9,123 nt of DNA, from assembly GCA_964343305.1 (NCBI GenBank), contig CAYFJO010000434.1, forward strand, positions 1 to 9,123, read 5' to 3'. Source of the DNA: CAYFJO01 sp964343305 (lineage in GTDB: Bacteria > Planctomycetota > Planctomycetia > Pirellulales > Pirellulaceae). Each line of letters starts with the position of its first letter. Position 1 is the first letter of the stretch. The position numbers and the translations under genes were made by a program. Of this stretch, positions 1 to 5,468 are shown one piece after another. Below the pieces are notes generated by a model that saw only the letters and a program-made list of their open reading frames with translations, was not told where the DNA came from and searched no databases.

Positions 1-13
1 AAACGAGTTAGGG

Positions 14-859
14 TCATACCGCTTCTTCAAAAATCATGCAAGGTGCGCTGTACAAGTAATCGGCCAGACCATCATTCATGCGGCGAAGTTTGCGGTAAAC
101 GTGTTCAATCTGGGAACGTTCTCCAAAGAATCCAACCGCTTCAGGACGCGCGTCCAGCACTTTGCGCAATTGTATTCTGAGTTGCTTGTCATCGGTGTAG
201 GACAAGGCTTCGTATCGTTGCGTTTGAACTTCTTCTTGAAAAGCCGCCGCGGCACGGCGGCCAAATTCCGTATCGGCATGGACAACCGAAATGGATTGAA
301 TCCAGTACTTATTCAGGAAGTCGTAAATGGCGTTCACGCGCCGCGACACGTCCACGTTCGTTCGAAAGAACCACCCATCCGGTTCATTTCCCACGTCCGC
401 TGTGATCAAGCCTGAAACAACAGGCACGGGGCTGCCTGCAAGTTCCTTGCTGTCGTTTAAAACGCGAACGAAGACATCACTCTCGGTGGGTCCAATGATC
501 ACATCGACCGGGTCCGCGGCCACACCGCCCTCCGCCATCGCATCTTGGTCGCTGCGGATGAGTCCCAGCAACGTATCTCTCCCCTGCCGCGAATTGCTGT
601 AGCCGAATTCCGTAAGACGCACGTTCTCTTTTCCCCATTTGTGGTTGTCGAGCGCTTCGTTGATTCCTGCCAAGTGACGCTTCCCGGTAACGGAATTGAT
701 ACACACGACTCCGATGTGGATCTTCCCGCTCGCGTCTTCACCATTTGCGGTTGTCTCCGCTTCTTTTGTCTGAGCAGACGATTGCCCTGCGAAGCAGATC
801 ATCGCCATGACGATTGCCGACTCACACATAGATAGGATGTGCCGTTGAGAGACCATCAT
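14..859 (-). CDS. Exported type-1 periplasmic binding-fold protein (LivJ/Peripla_BP_6-like), short at the C-terminus
   Basis: Probable periplasmic ligand-binding component or sensor of the branched-chain amino-acid receptor family; the ligand cannot be read from sequence. The start at 859 (281 aa) is preferred over an ATG at 961 because an AGAGGAA site lies at 864-870 and a signal peptide follows directly: residues 1-29 with a hydrophobic stretch around residues 14-25 and SSA before a likely cut. The next ATG (856) is equally possible. The mature part begins with a beta strand (IHIGVV), then family-typical segments: DVIIGPTESD near residues 119-128, FFRTN near 164-168 and VVHADTEFGRRAA near 192-204. 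Family members usually run to about 370-400 residues, so roughly 100 residues of the second lobe are missing. A TGA at 14-16 ends it; a one-base shift gives an open continuation (YDPNSF) to the window edge, so a frameshift is possible. It lies 213 bp downstream of the sulfatase on the same strand. Confidence 0.65.
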   Translation of the reverse strand: MMVSQRHILSMCESAIVMAMICFAGQSSAQTKEAETTANGEDASGKIHIGVVCINSVTGKRHLAGINEALDNHKWGKENVRLTEFGYSNSRQGRDTLLGLIRSDQDAMAEGGVAADPVDVIIGPTESDVFVRVLNDSKELAGSPVPVVSGLITADVGNEPDGWFFRTNVDVSRRVNAIYDFLNKYWIQSISVVHADTEFGRRAAAAFQEEVQTQRYEALSYTDDKQLRIQLRKVLDARPEAVGFFGERSQIEHVYRKLRRMNDGLADYLYSAPCMIFEEAV

Positions 860-863
860 TGTC

Positions 864-870
864 TTCCTCT
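864..870 (-). promoter_or_regulatory. Ribosome binding site AGAGGAA deciding the start of the binding-fold protein
   Basis: On the minus strand AGAGGAA lies 4 nt before the ATG at 859 and 7 nt before the tandem ATG at 856. No comparable site precedes the upstream in-frame ATG at 961, whose 34-residue extension would bury the signal peptide. This supports translation from 859 or 856. Confidence 0.55.
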
Positions 871-1072
871 GAAATGGAATCGTTGCTCGCGGTCTTGTTG
901 ACTCTCGTCCCTGCATGTCTGCCCATCCAGGATCCGGAAACGTCGATTCGAGTTTGTCCACATTGATGGATGTGAACCCAGCCCACTGAATCGATACGAC
1001 TCAATGTAAACGGAGAAGTCGCGGATCTCAACAAGATTCGGAAGAAAGATTCCGGCGGACGGGTCGTGCCTG

Positions 1073-2611
1073 CTACGTCGAATTCGGCCGACTGCGGCCA
1101 GTTTCTTTGATCGCTTCGAGCTTTTCCAACATCGCCTGCAACCGATCGGGGTGTTTCTTTGCAACGTTGTTCTTTTCCCCGGGATCGTCCGCCAAGTTGT
1201 AGAGTTCGAACCGTCCTTCGCTCTTTTCGTATGTCAATGCTTTGATACGCTTCGCGTTGGCATACGACAGGACCTTCCAATCGCCAACCCGAAGCGCGAG
1301 TGTCGGGCCGCGGTTGGGTTGTTGGACGAGGTGGTCGCGGCCTTTGGCATCCGGCTGATCGAGAAGCGAGGGCAACACGTTGAAACTGTCCGGGCAAGCG
1401 TCCTGGGGCAGTGTCTGGCCAACCAGCGCTGCCATGCTACCGGCAAGATCCACCGTGCAGACCATTTTGTCCGATACACCGGGCTTGATCGTGCCTGGCC
1501 AGCAGGTGATGAACGGTGTACGCGTGCCACCTTCGTAGATGCTGTATTTGCCGCCGCGATATCGTCCAGCCGGTTTGTGTTTGCCAAGCTTCGTGATCGC
1601 ACCGTCTTTGTAGCCGTCGTCGAGTACAGGACCATTATCGCTGCAAAACACAATCAGCGTGTTTTCCGTGAGATTGAGCCGATCAAGCGTTTTCACCAAT
1701 TCGCCGACGCACCAGTCGAGTTGTACGATCGCATCGCCTCGAAATCCAAGTTTCGTTTTGCCGTGAAAGCGTTCGTGCGGCATGCGCGGGACATGAATGT
1801 CGTGCGACGAGAAGAACAAGAAGAACGGATTGTCTTTCTGCTGCTCGATCCAATTGACCGATTGCTTGACCCATTCGTCAGCCAGGTCTTCATCGCGCCA
1901 TCGCGCGGCGTGTCCGCCGGTGAAATAACCAATTCGACCAATACCATTGTGGACCGTCATGTTGTGCCCGTGACTCCAATCCATTTTCAGCTTGGCGCGA
2001 ACCTCAGGATCTTTACCTACGGGATGATCGGGGCTCGGCTTCTTTTTGCCGACCCACAAGGGATCTTTGGGATCGAGGTCACGTACGCGATGGTCCTCTA
2101 CGTAGACGCTGGGCACGCGATCGTTCGTCGTTGGTAGCAGGAAGCAATAGTCGAAACCGATTTCCAGCGGACCTGGCTTAAGCATTCCGTTCCACTCCGG
2201 CCCTGCCCCTGCACCTAGGCCAAGATGCCACTTTCCAACGACCGCTGTTTTGTAGCCGGCCTTTTTCATTATGGAGGCAATCGTCTCGGTGCCTGGCTGA
2301 ATCAAAGCGGTCGCGTTAGGCGGAGCGATGCCGGCACCAGGCTGACGGAAGGCATACTTTCCTGTGAGAAAAGAAAAGCGGGTTGGAGTGCATGTAGACG
2401 CGGAACAATAGCCGCTAGTAAATCGCAACCCGCGCTTGGCAAGTCCGTCGATGTGCGGCGTCTTCAATTCCGTGGCTCCGTAACAACTCACGTCGCCATA
2501 ACCAAGATCATCCGCCATGATAACGATCACGTTTGGTTTCTCACCGCCTTGCGTATCTCGGTGACAAAGATCAAGTGCAAAAAGAAACAGCAGGAGTGAG
2601 GCGATTCGCAT
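1073..2611 (-). CDS. Exported type I (formylglycine) sulfatase, arylsulfatase A-like
   Basis: Hydrolyses sulfate esters, probably on polysaccharide or another organic sulfate, outside the cytoplasm; substrate unknown. The 512 aa match the usual family length. A hydrophobic signal (MRIASLLLFLFALDL) opens the protein. Metal ligands D34 and D35 sit in IMADDLGYGD. The formylglycine motif C74-T-P-T-R78 is in STCTPTRFSFLTG, so Cys74 needs conversion to formylglycine by a maturase that is not in this window. The second signature, GYKTAVVGKWHLG, gives K127 and H129. H270-D271 and H273 lie in SSHDIHVP. The second metal pair D325-N326 is in FCSDNG, and K355 is in RGGKYSIYEGG. All expected catalytic residues are present, so the enzyme should be active. 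The C-terminal part (VGDWKVLSY, FELYNLADDPGEKNN) is typical of planctomycete sulfatases. The start at 2611 sits directly before the signal peptide, but no good Shine-Dalgarno is seen. No adjacent gene forms a clear operon with it. Confidence 0.95.
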   Translation of the reverse strand: MRIASLLLFLFALDLCHRDTQGGEKPNVIVIMADDLGYGDVSCYGATELKTPHIDGLAKRGLRFTSGYCSASTCTPTRFSFLTGKYAFRQPGAGIAPPNATALIQPGTETIASIMKKAGYKTAVVGKWHLGLGAGAGPEWNGMLKPGPLEIGFDYCFLLPTTNDRVPSVYVEDHRVRDLDPKDPLWVGKKKPSPDHPVGKDPEVRAKLKMDWSHGHNMTVHNGIGRIGYFTGGHAARWRDEDLADEWVKQSVNWIEQQKDNPFFLFFSSHDIHVPRMPHERFHGKTKLGFRGDAIVQLDWCVGELVKTLDRLNLTENTLIVFCSDNGPVLDDGYKDGAITKLGKHKPAGRYRGGKYSIYEGGTRTPFITCWPGTIKPGVSDKMVCTVDLAGSMAALVGQTLPQDACPDSFNVLPSLLDQPDAKGRDHLVQQPNRGPTLALRVGDWKVLSYANAKRIKALTYEKSEGRFELYNLADDPGEKNNVAKKHPDRLQAMLEKLEAIKETGRSRPNST

Positions 2612-2671
2612 AATGTGCTCGGCTTTCTTCGATGGTGGCGTGGCAAAGAATTCATATTATGTCACAGGTGA

Positions 2672-2940
2672 GAAGAAACTGTACTGGGGCGGAGAGCCAA
2701 CCTGAACTTCGATGGCAAAACGGATGGTGTTGATTCGTACTACGGGGTAGCGCTCGAACATGTTGTTTCGTTCGATCCGGTTGGTTGTCGATCGAACTGC
2801 CGACATTGGAATCCTGGCGCGAGGCGATGAAGCGCTTGACACCTGCCCAACTCGAACGACTTCAAAGCCCAGAGTTCTATCACAACCTGCCATGGCATCT
2901 GACGCATCGCTTTACGGCAATCGCCAGCCGCCAAACGTGA
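2672..2940 (+). other. Possible decayed coding remnant in the 2612-3168 gap
   Basis: This 557-bp gap holds no ORF with a normal start. Two overlapping open stretches without start codons nevertheless read like protein. Frame one, 2672-2830, includes NLNFDGKTDGVDSYYG and ALEHVVSFDP. Frame two, 2734-2940, reads through LESWREAMKRLTPAQLERLQ and FYHNLPWHLTHRF to a TGA at 2938-2940. Composition and helix-like periodicity suggest the end of a lost gene with a frameshift between the two parts. I do not recognise a family. Chance remains a real alternative. Confidence 0.3.
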
Positions 2941-2972
2941 GGTGTGCTTCGTAAGGGGATTCCAGCGGAAAC

Positions 2973-2993
2973 GTGCGCCACCGGTGTGCGCAC
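2973..2993. repeat. Near-perfect 21-bp palindrome
   Basis: GTGCGC-CACC-GGTG-T-GCGCAC is symmetric apart from one extra T. No T-run follows, so it is a poor intrinsic terminator; it could be a protein-binding site. No adjacent intact gene points to a role. Confidence 0.4.
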
Positions 2994-3069
2994 CGCGGGC
3001 GAATTCCCACAGTTTTCTATTGTCTGTCGGCAATCCTGCTGAGCACTGGCTTCACACCACCTAATTTCG

Positions 3070-3099
3070 TTGCCGACCTAGCCTTATTTGGTGTAGATT
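3070..3099 (+). promoter_or_regulatory. Weak sigma70-like promoter candidate upstream of the 162-aa gene
   Basis: TTGCCG (3070-3075) and TAGATT (3094-3099) are 18 bp apart, each matching 4 of 6 consensus bases. The GTG start is 70 bp downstream. An imperfect inverted repeat (ACACCA 3054-3059 / TGGTGT 3089-3094) overlaps it. A weak prediction only. Confidence 0.2.
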
Positions 3100-3121
3100 A
3101 AGAGTGTTGTTCTTCCTACTT

Positions 3122-3138
3122 TCCGACACGTTGTCGGA
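3122..3138. repeat. Short hairpin TCCGACA-CGT-TGTCGGA
   Basis: A perfect 7-bp stem with a 3-nt loop, 30 bp upstream of the GTG start at 3169. It would lie in the 5' leader if the candidate promoter at 3070-3099 is real, so it could be an operator or a leader hairpin. No T-run follows it. Confidence 0.4.
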
Positions 3139-3168
3139 TGAAACCCCGTTGAACGAACCAATAGTTTC

Positions 3169-3657
3169 GTGTCATTATTTCCCGAACAGTGCTGGAAGTC
3201 GGATCCCGAAGAATTGCTTCGACTTAGCGACGAACCAAAACTAAGCGCACTCTCTTGCCTGGAAGCCTATCGTTTCTTCAAGCTCGGCCGCACTATTTCC
3301 GTGTTGACAAATGTCGCTATTCGTATCGAGCGCACTCCCACATCCTTGACGCTAACTGCGAAAACGGTTTCTGCCCCCCGAAGCGACATAGATCCGTGGA
3401 CTCTCCATACGTCAAAAGATATCTCGGATGCTGATTGGCGATCCGTCGTCGCGGACGTCGCAGCATCCGAGTTCTGGGAAATGCAATCTGGTCCAGATGA
3501 TGACGGCGGTTCTGATGGTTCTGATTTCGTCATCGAAGGCTTGCGAGATGGCCGCTACCAAATCATTCACCGTTGGAATGAGCTGCACCCCAATTTGCAT
3601 ACCGCGTTTAACCGCGCAAACGAGTTAGCTGAACTCGATTCACTTGGTCGGCCATAG
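3169..3657 (+). CDS. Orphan 162-aa cytoplasmic protein of unknown function
   Basis: No function recognised. The frame is closed by TGA at 3139-3141, and GTG at 3169 is the only usable start; no Shine-Dalgarno is visible. There is no signal peptide or membrane segment. The N-terminal half has alternating strands (TNVAIRIERT, SLTLTAKTV). The C-terminal half has W90, W103, a Gly/Asp-rich stretch (DDDGGSDGSDFVIEG) and DGRYQIIHRW at 127-136, then a final helix. I have the impression that the pattern 'DGS-x-[FW]-[VI]-[IL]-EG-x-x-DGRY-x-[IV]-[IV]-x-RW' recurs in small uncharacterised proteins, some near toxin or immunity loci; that is memory, not a search. It is the first of three short plus-strand units, and its stop codon overlaps the first arm of the structured repeat at 3656. 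Confidence 0.75.
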   Translation: MSLFPEQCWKSDPEELLRLSDEPKLSALSCLEAYRFFKLGRTISVLTNVAIRIERTPTSLTLTAKTVSAPRSDIDPWTLHTSKDISDADWRSVVADVAASEFWEMQSGPDDDGGSDGSDFVIEGLRDGRYQIIHRWNELHPNLHTAFNRANELAELDSLGRP

Positions 3658-3776
3658 CATTGCCGCAAAGGCCCTTCGGGCACGCCTTCGTTGGTAGTGC
3701 AAGCCGCGGTAGTGTTGGTAGAATGGTTGATGGTTCGACGCCGGTTGCCTCCGTTCGGGGCGGCGTCGGCAATGCT
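3656..3776. repeat. Structured intergenic repeat, copy 1
   Basis: Outer arms AGCATTGCCG (3656-3665) and CGGCAATGCT (3767-3776) pair perfectly. Three nt inside the left arm is a 22-bp module (3669-3690) containing the hairpin GCCC-TTC-GGGC (3671-3681) and then ACGCC (3682-3686), which can pair with GGCGT (3762-3766) directly inside the right arm. This predicts a three-way junction. A second possible stem, CGACGCCG (3736-3743) / CGGCGTCG (3761-3768), competes with it. Copy 2 at 4480 has the same layout. The left arm begins inside the stop codon of the 162-aa gene. No T-run follows, so a plain intrinsic terminator is unlikely. Confidence 0.7.
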
Positions 3777-3814
3777 TCCCGTTGGGCGATCTGGAAGCAA
3801 GACCGCACTCGCAG

Positions 3815-3820
3815 TACAAT
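3815..3820 (+). promoter_or_regulatory. Candidate -10 box TACAAT for the toxin-antitoxin operon
   Basis: TACAAT matches 5 of 6 consensus bases and lies only 6 nt before the antitoxin ATG at 3827. If it is used, transcription would start at or next to the ATG and the mRNA would be leaderless, in keeping with the absence of a Shine-Dalgarno. No good -35 hexamer is seen at 16-18 bp. Confidence 0.3.
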
Positions 3821-3826
3821 AAGTCC

Positions 3827-4051
3827 ATGTCACAAACCATCCGCGCCATTTACGAAAACGGTGTGTTCAAACCGCTCGAAGAACCAGATTTGCTGGAATC
3901 CGAACAGGTTCGGCTCACGGTGGAACCGGTTGCGCCCGAGGCGGACGCGCCTTCGCGTGACGATCCCCTCGCTGGTGCGCGCGCGGCAACCGGTATTTCT
4001 GACCTTGCCGAGAACTTTGATGACTATCGTTTCGGAAAAAGACAGCAGTGA
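3827..4051 (+). CDS. Antitoxin, AF2212-like (DUF104) family, partner of a PIN toxin
   Basis: Predicted to bind and neutralise the PIN toxin encoded next to it and to repress their shared promoter. The 74 aa start with a family-typical N-terminus, SQTIRAIYENGVFKPLEEPD, followed by ESEQVRLTVEP: the short beta-rich dimerisation/DNA-binding region. The C-terminal half (residues 35-74) is acidic and likely unfolded until it wraps the toxin; LAENFDDYRFGKRQQ at the end is typical toxin-binding material. ATG at 3827 is chosen over a TTG at 3782 because the extra 15 residues are not family-like. Its TGA overlaps the toxin GTG by 4 bp (4048-4051), implying translational coupling. Confidence 0.85.
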   Translation: MSQTIRAIYENGVFKPLEEPDLLESEQVRLTVEPVAPEADAPSRDDPLAGARAATGISDLAENFDDYRFGKRQQ

Positions 4052-4455
4052 GCGTGTTCCTCGGCACTTCCGGGCTTGTTGCTGTCGCCAACATCGACGA
4101 CCAATGGCACAGTAAGGCTGAGACGGTATGGACGGACCTCGTGTCGTCAGCAATCCAGCTCGTCACCACGTCGTTGGTGTTGATTGAACTGGCTGATGGT
4201 CTCTCGCGAGTCCAACACCGCGGACTGGCGCTTCGAATCGTCGATGGGCTGCAGGATTCGGATCGTGTCGAGATTGTACAATCCGACGAGACTCTCGAGA
4301 CACGTGCTTGGCAATTGTTTCGTGATCGCTCGGACAAGGAATGGGGAATGACCGACTGTGTGAGCATGACACTCCTGACCGATCGTGGCATTGATGATGT
4401 ATTCACCGCGGATCACCACTTCCAACAAGCAGGATTCAGTATTTTGCTCATGTAA
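4048..4455 (+). CDS. PIN-domain toxin (VapC-type ribonuclease) with a replaced catalytic Asp
   Basis: VapC toxins cut specific RNAs with a Mg2+-dependent PIN fold. This 135-aa protein has the normal length and the normal acidic residues E47 (VLIELADG), D103 (WGMTDCVS) and D122 (FTADHHF). The first catalytic position reads FLGTSGL, where the family has FLDTSGL: Gly6 (codon GGC, 4063-4065) replaces Asp. A single A-to-G change at 4064 would explain it. In characterised PIN nucleases losing this Asp abolishes or strongly reduces cleavage, so the toxin may be dead. The rest of the frame is undamaged. It starts with GTG inside the antitoxin stop region; a second GTG (4054) is an alternative. Fold and pairing are near certain; activity is doubtful. 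Confidence 0.88.
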   Translation: MSVFLGTSGLVAVANIDDQWHSKAETVWTDLVSSAIQLVTTSLVLIELADGLSRVQHRGLALRIVDGLQDSDRVEIVQSDETLETRAWQLFRDRSDKEWGMTDCVSMTLLTDRGIDDVFTADHHFQQAGFSILLM

Positions 4456-4479
4456 CAACTGGTGGGCCACCCAACCGGA

Positions 4480-4596
4480 GCACAAACGCTGAGGCCCTAC
4501 GGGCACGCCTTCGCTATTCAGCGACGCGCGTTGTCGTAATACAATCTATCGTAATTCGGACGCTGTCCGCTTCGTTCAGGGCGGCGTCGTTTGTGC
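4480..4596. repeat. Structured intergenic repeat, copy 2
   Basis: Arms GCACAAACG (4480-4488) and CGTTTGTGC (4588-4596) pair perfectly. A 22-bp module at 4492-4513 matches 3669-3690 in 21 of 22 positions and holds the hairpin GCCC-TAC-GGGC (4494-4504) followed by ACGCC (4505-4509), which can pair with GGCGT (4583-4587). The 17 bp at 4573-4589 match 3752-3768 in 16 of 17. Spacing between modules is 59 nt here and 61 in copy 1. Compared with copy 1, four consecutive arm pairs are changed on both sides so that pairing is kept. It starts 24 nt after the toxin stop and ends 22 nt before the next gene. Confidence 0.7.
4540..4545 (+). promoter_or_regulatory. Candidate -10 box TACAAT inside repeat copy 2
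   Basis: TACAAT lies 60 nt from the left end of copy 2; copy 1 has TAGAAT (3719-3724) at 63 nt. The shared position suggests the repeat may carry a promoter-like element reading towards the downstream gene at 4619. No clear -35 is present. Confidence 0.25.
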
Positions 4597-4618
4597 CAAC
4601 CCGTTCGCCGCTCCAAGT

Positions 4619-5062
4619 ATGCAGTGTGCTACCACCGATAATGCGTTGACGGTCGAGATTCCTGACGATTGGGAGATCTGGGAAGGCGAGGACGATGATC
4701 TCTTGGTGGCGGCGGCCCCTGAGGAAGACGACGACGGAATCCAACCTCAACTGCTCGTCACTCACCAACAACTTGACTATGACACTGATGTCATGGGCTA
4801 CATGGTTGGCAATGTCGCCTACTCGCAAACACATCTACCAGCGTATCAGGATCATGGAAGCGGTCCATTCGCCAGCGACGGCTACGATGTTGCGTGGAGT
4901 CACTACACCTCAGATATTGGTAGCCTGACATTAACCGCGATCACCTATTTCGTGCTTCGCGGGCGAGACGCATATCTACTCAACTTCAAAGCTAACCCTG
5001 AAATGCTTCCACGTTGGCACGGTAGCTTCGAGCAAATCGTCCGTTCGATTCAACTCGCGTAG
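4619..5062 (+). CDS. Acidic 147-aa cytoplasmic protein, possibly PsbP/DcrB-like (DUF1795-type) fold
   Basis: No firm function. The opening (NALTVEIPDDWEIWEGEDDD) resembles the start of PsbP/Mog1/DcrB-type alpha-beta proteins, in which a strand is followed by 'P-x-x-W'. It continues with LLVAAAPEEDDDG, strands LTAITYFVLRGRDAYLLNF and a closing helix FEQIVRSIQLA, all in an order consistent with that fold. There is no signal peptide or lipobox, so it is probably cytoplasmic, unlike DcrB itself. It is strongly acidic in residues 14-40. Similar small proteins occur near secretion or toxin-immunity loci, but nothing here proves that. ATG at 4619 is the first ATG in a frame that remains open further upstream through the repeat; no Shine-Dalgarno is seen. 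It is the third short plus-strand unit. Confidence 0.7.
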   Translation: MQCATTDNALTVEIPDDWEIWEGEDDDLLVAAAPEEDDDGIQPQLLVTHQQLDYDTDVMGYMVGNVAYSQTHLPAYQDHGSGPFASDGYDVAWSHYTSDIGSLTLTAITYFVLRGRDAYLLNFKANPEMLPRWHGSFEQIVRSIQLA

Positions 5063-5250
5063 TGGTCGGCGAACTTCTCTTTGACGGCGCGGCGGCTCCC
5101 CGTGGCGCTGGGTCATCAGTGGATGGGCGCAAGGCCCCAAGCTGATTTGCGGATCGGCGGGCCACCTGGAGGATCCGGGTCGCCGCTTAGTGGTGGAGAA
5201 CGATCCACTCCGGTAGAATCAAACCAGATTCAACAATCACTAAGGATGGA

Positions 5251-5354
5251 ATGCGCGGTGCCGCCCGCTGCGCGGATCGCCTTCGATGTTTCGCAACGGA
5301 CGGTGGCACAATACTAGAGTCTCACTCTGTGACTTTTGCGCGCCGTGCGCGCAT
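5251..5354. repeat. Possible third, diverged copy of the structured repeat
   Basis: Arms ATGCGCG (5251-5257) and CGCGCAT (5348-5354) enclose a similar span. Next to the left arm is a GC-rich mini-hairpin (CCGC at 5261, GCGG at 5272) followed by GCCTTCG, as in the other copies. ACAAT (5308-5312) sits at about the position of the TAGAAT/TACAAT boxes. The inner ACGCC/GGCGT helix is not conserved, so this is tentative. Confidence 0.3.
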
Positions 5355-5358
5355 GTTG

Positions 5359-5407
5359 GTAGGACGGTTTTCCAAACCGTCCAAGACGGATTGAAAATCC
5401 GTCCTAC
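5359..5407. repeat. 49-bp double-hairpin repeat (REP/MITE-like)
   Basis: Outer arms GTAGGACGG (5359-5367) and CCGTCCTAC (5399-5407) pair. Inside are two further perfect hairpins: GGACGGTTT-TCC-AAACCGTCC (5362-5382) and GACGGATT-GAA-AATCCGTC (5385-5403). The element can fold either as one stem or as two side-by-side stems. Such compact palindromic units are typical of dispersed intergenic repeats; the sequence looks familiar from planctomycete genomes, but that is from memory. Confidence 0.6.
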
Positions 5408-5468
5408 TTCTTGGTTGCGGCTTCGCCGCGTTAGGATCGTCCAGACAACAACTTCAGACCTTGAGTCA

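Larger units (their letters stand above)
5063..5468. other. Gene-free intergenic region rich in small repeats
   Basis: About 400 bp with no convincing gene; the open frames here look random. It contains a weak stem AGTGG/CCACT (5189-5209), a TAGAAT box (5214-5219), the possible third structured repeat (5251-5354) and the 49-bp double hairpin (5359-5407). Convergent genes flank it, so terminators for both sides might be expected; none with a T-run is seen. Confidence 0.5.

Noticed and set aside
1151..2137. A 328-codon open frame on the plus strand inside the sulfatase gene
   Set aside because: It is the antisense mirror of a gene with all sulfatase motifs; the translation has no domain character and such shadows are common in this base composition.
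3782..3826. Longer antitoxin starting at a TTG at 3782
   Set aside because: The added 15 residues do not resemble the family, whose members begin at the ATG at 3827.
3656..4609. Canonical integron attC sites
   Set aside because: No copy has a matching RYYYAAC/GTTRRRY pair at both ends and no integrase is in the window. Kept only as a non-canonical hypothesis.
5081..5317. A 78-codon plus-strand open frame after the 147-aa gene
   Set aside because: Its residues are Arg/Gly/Pro-rich with no motif, and it runs across the hairpin-bearing intergenic region; it looks random.
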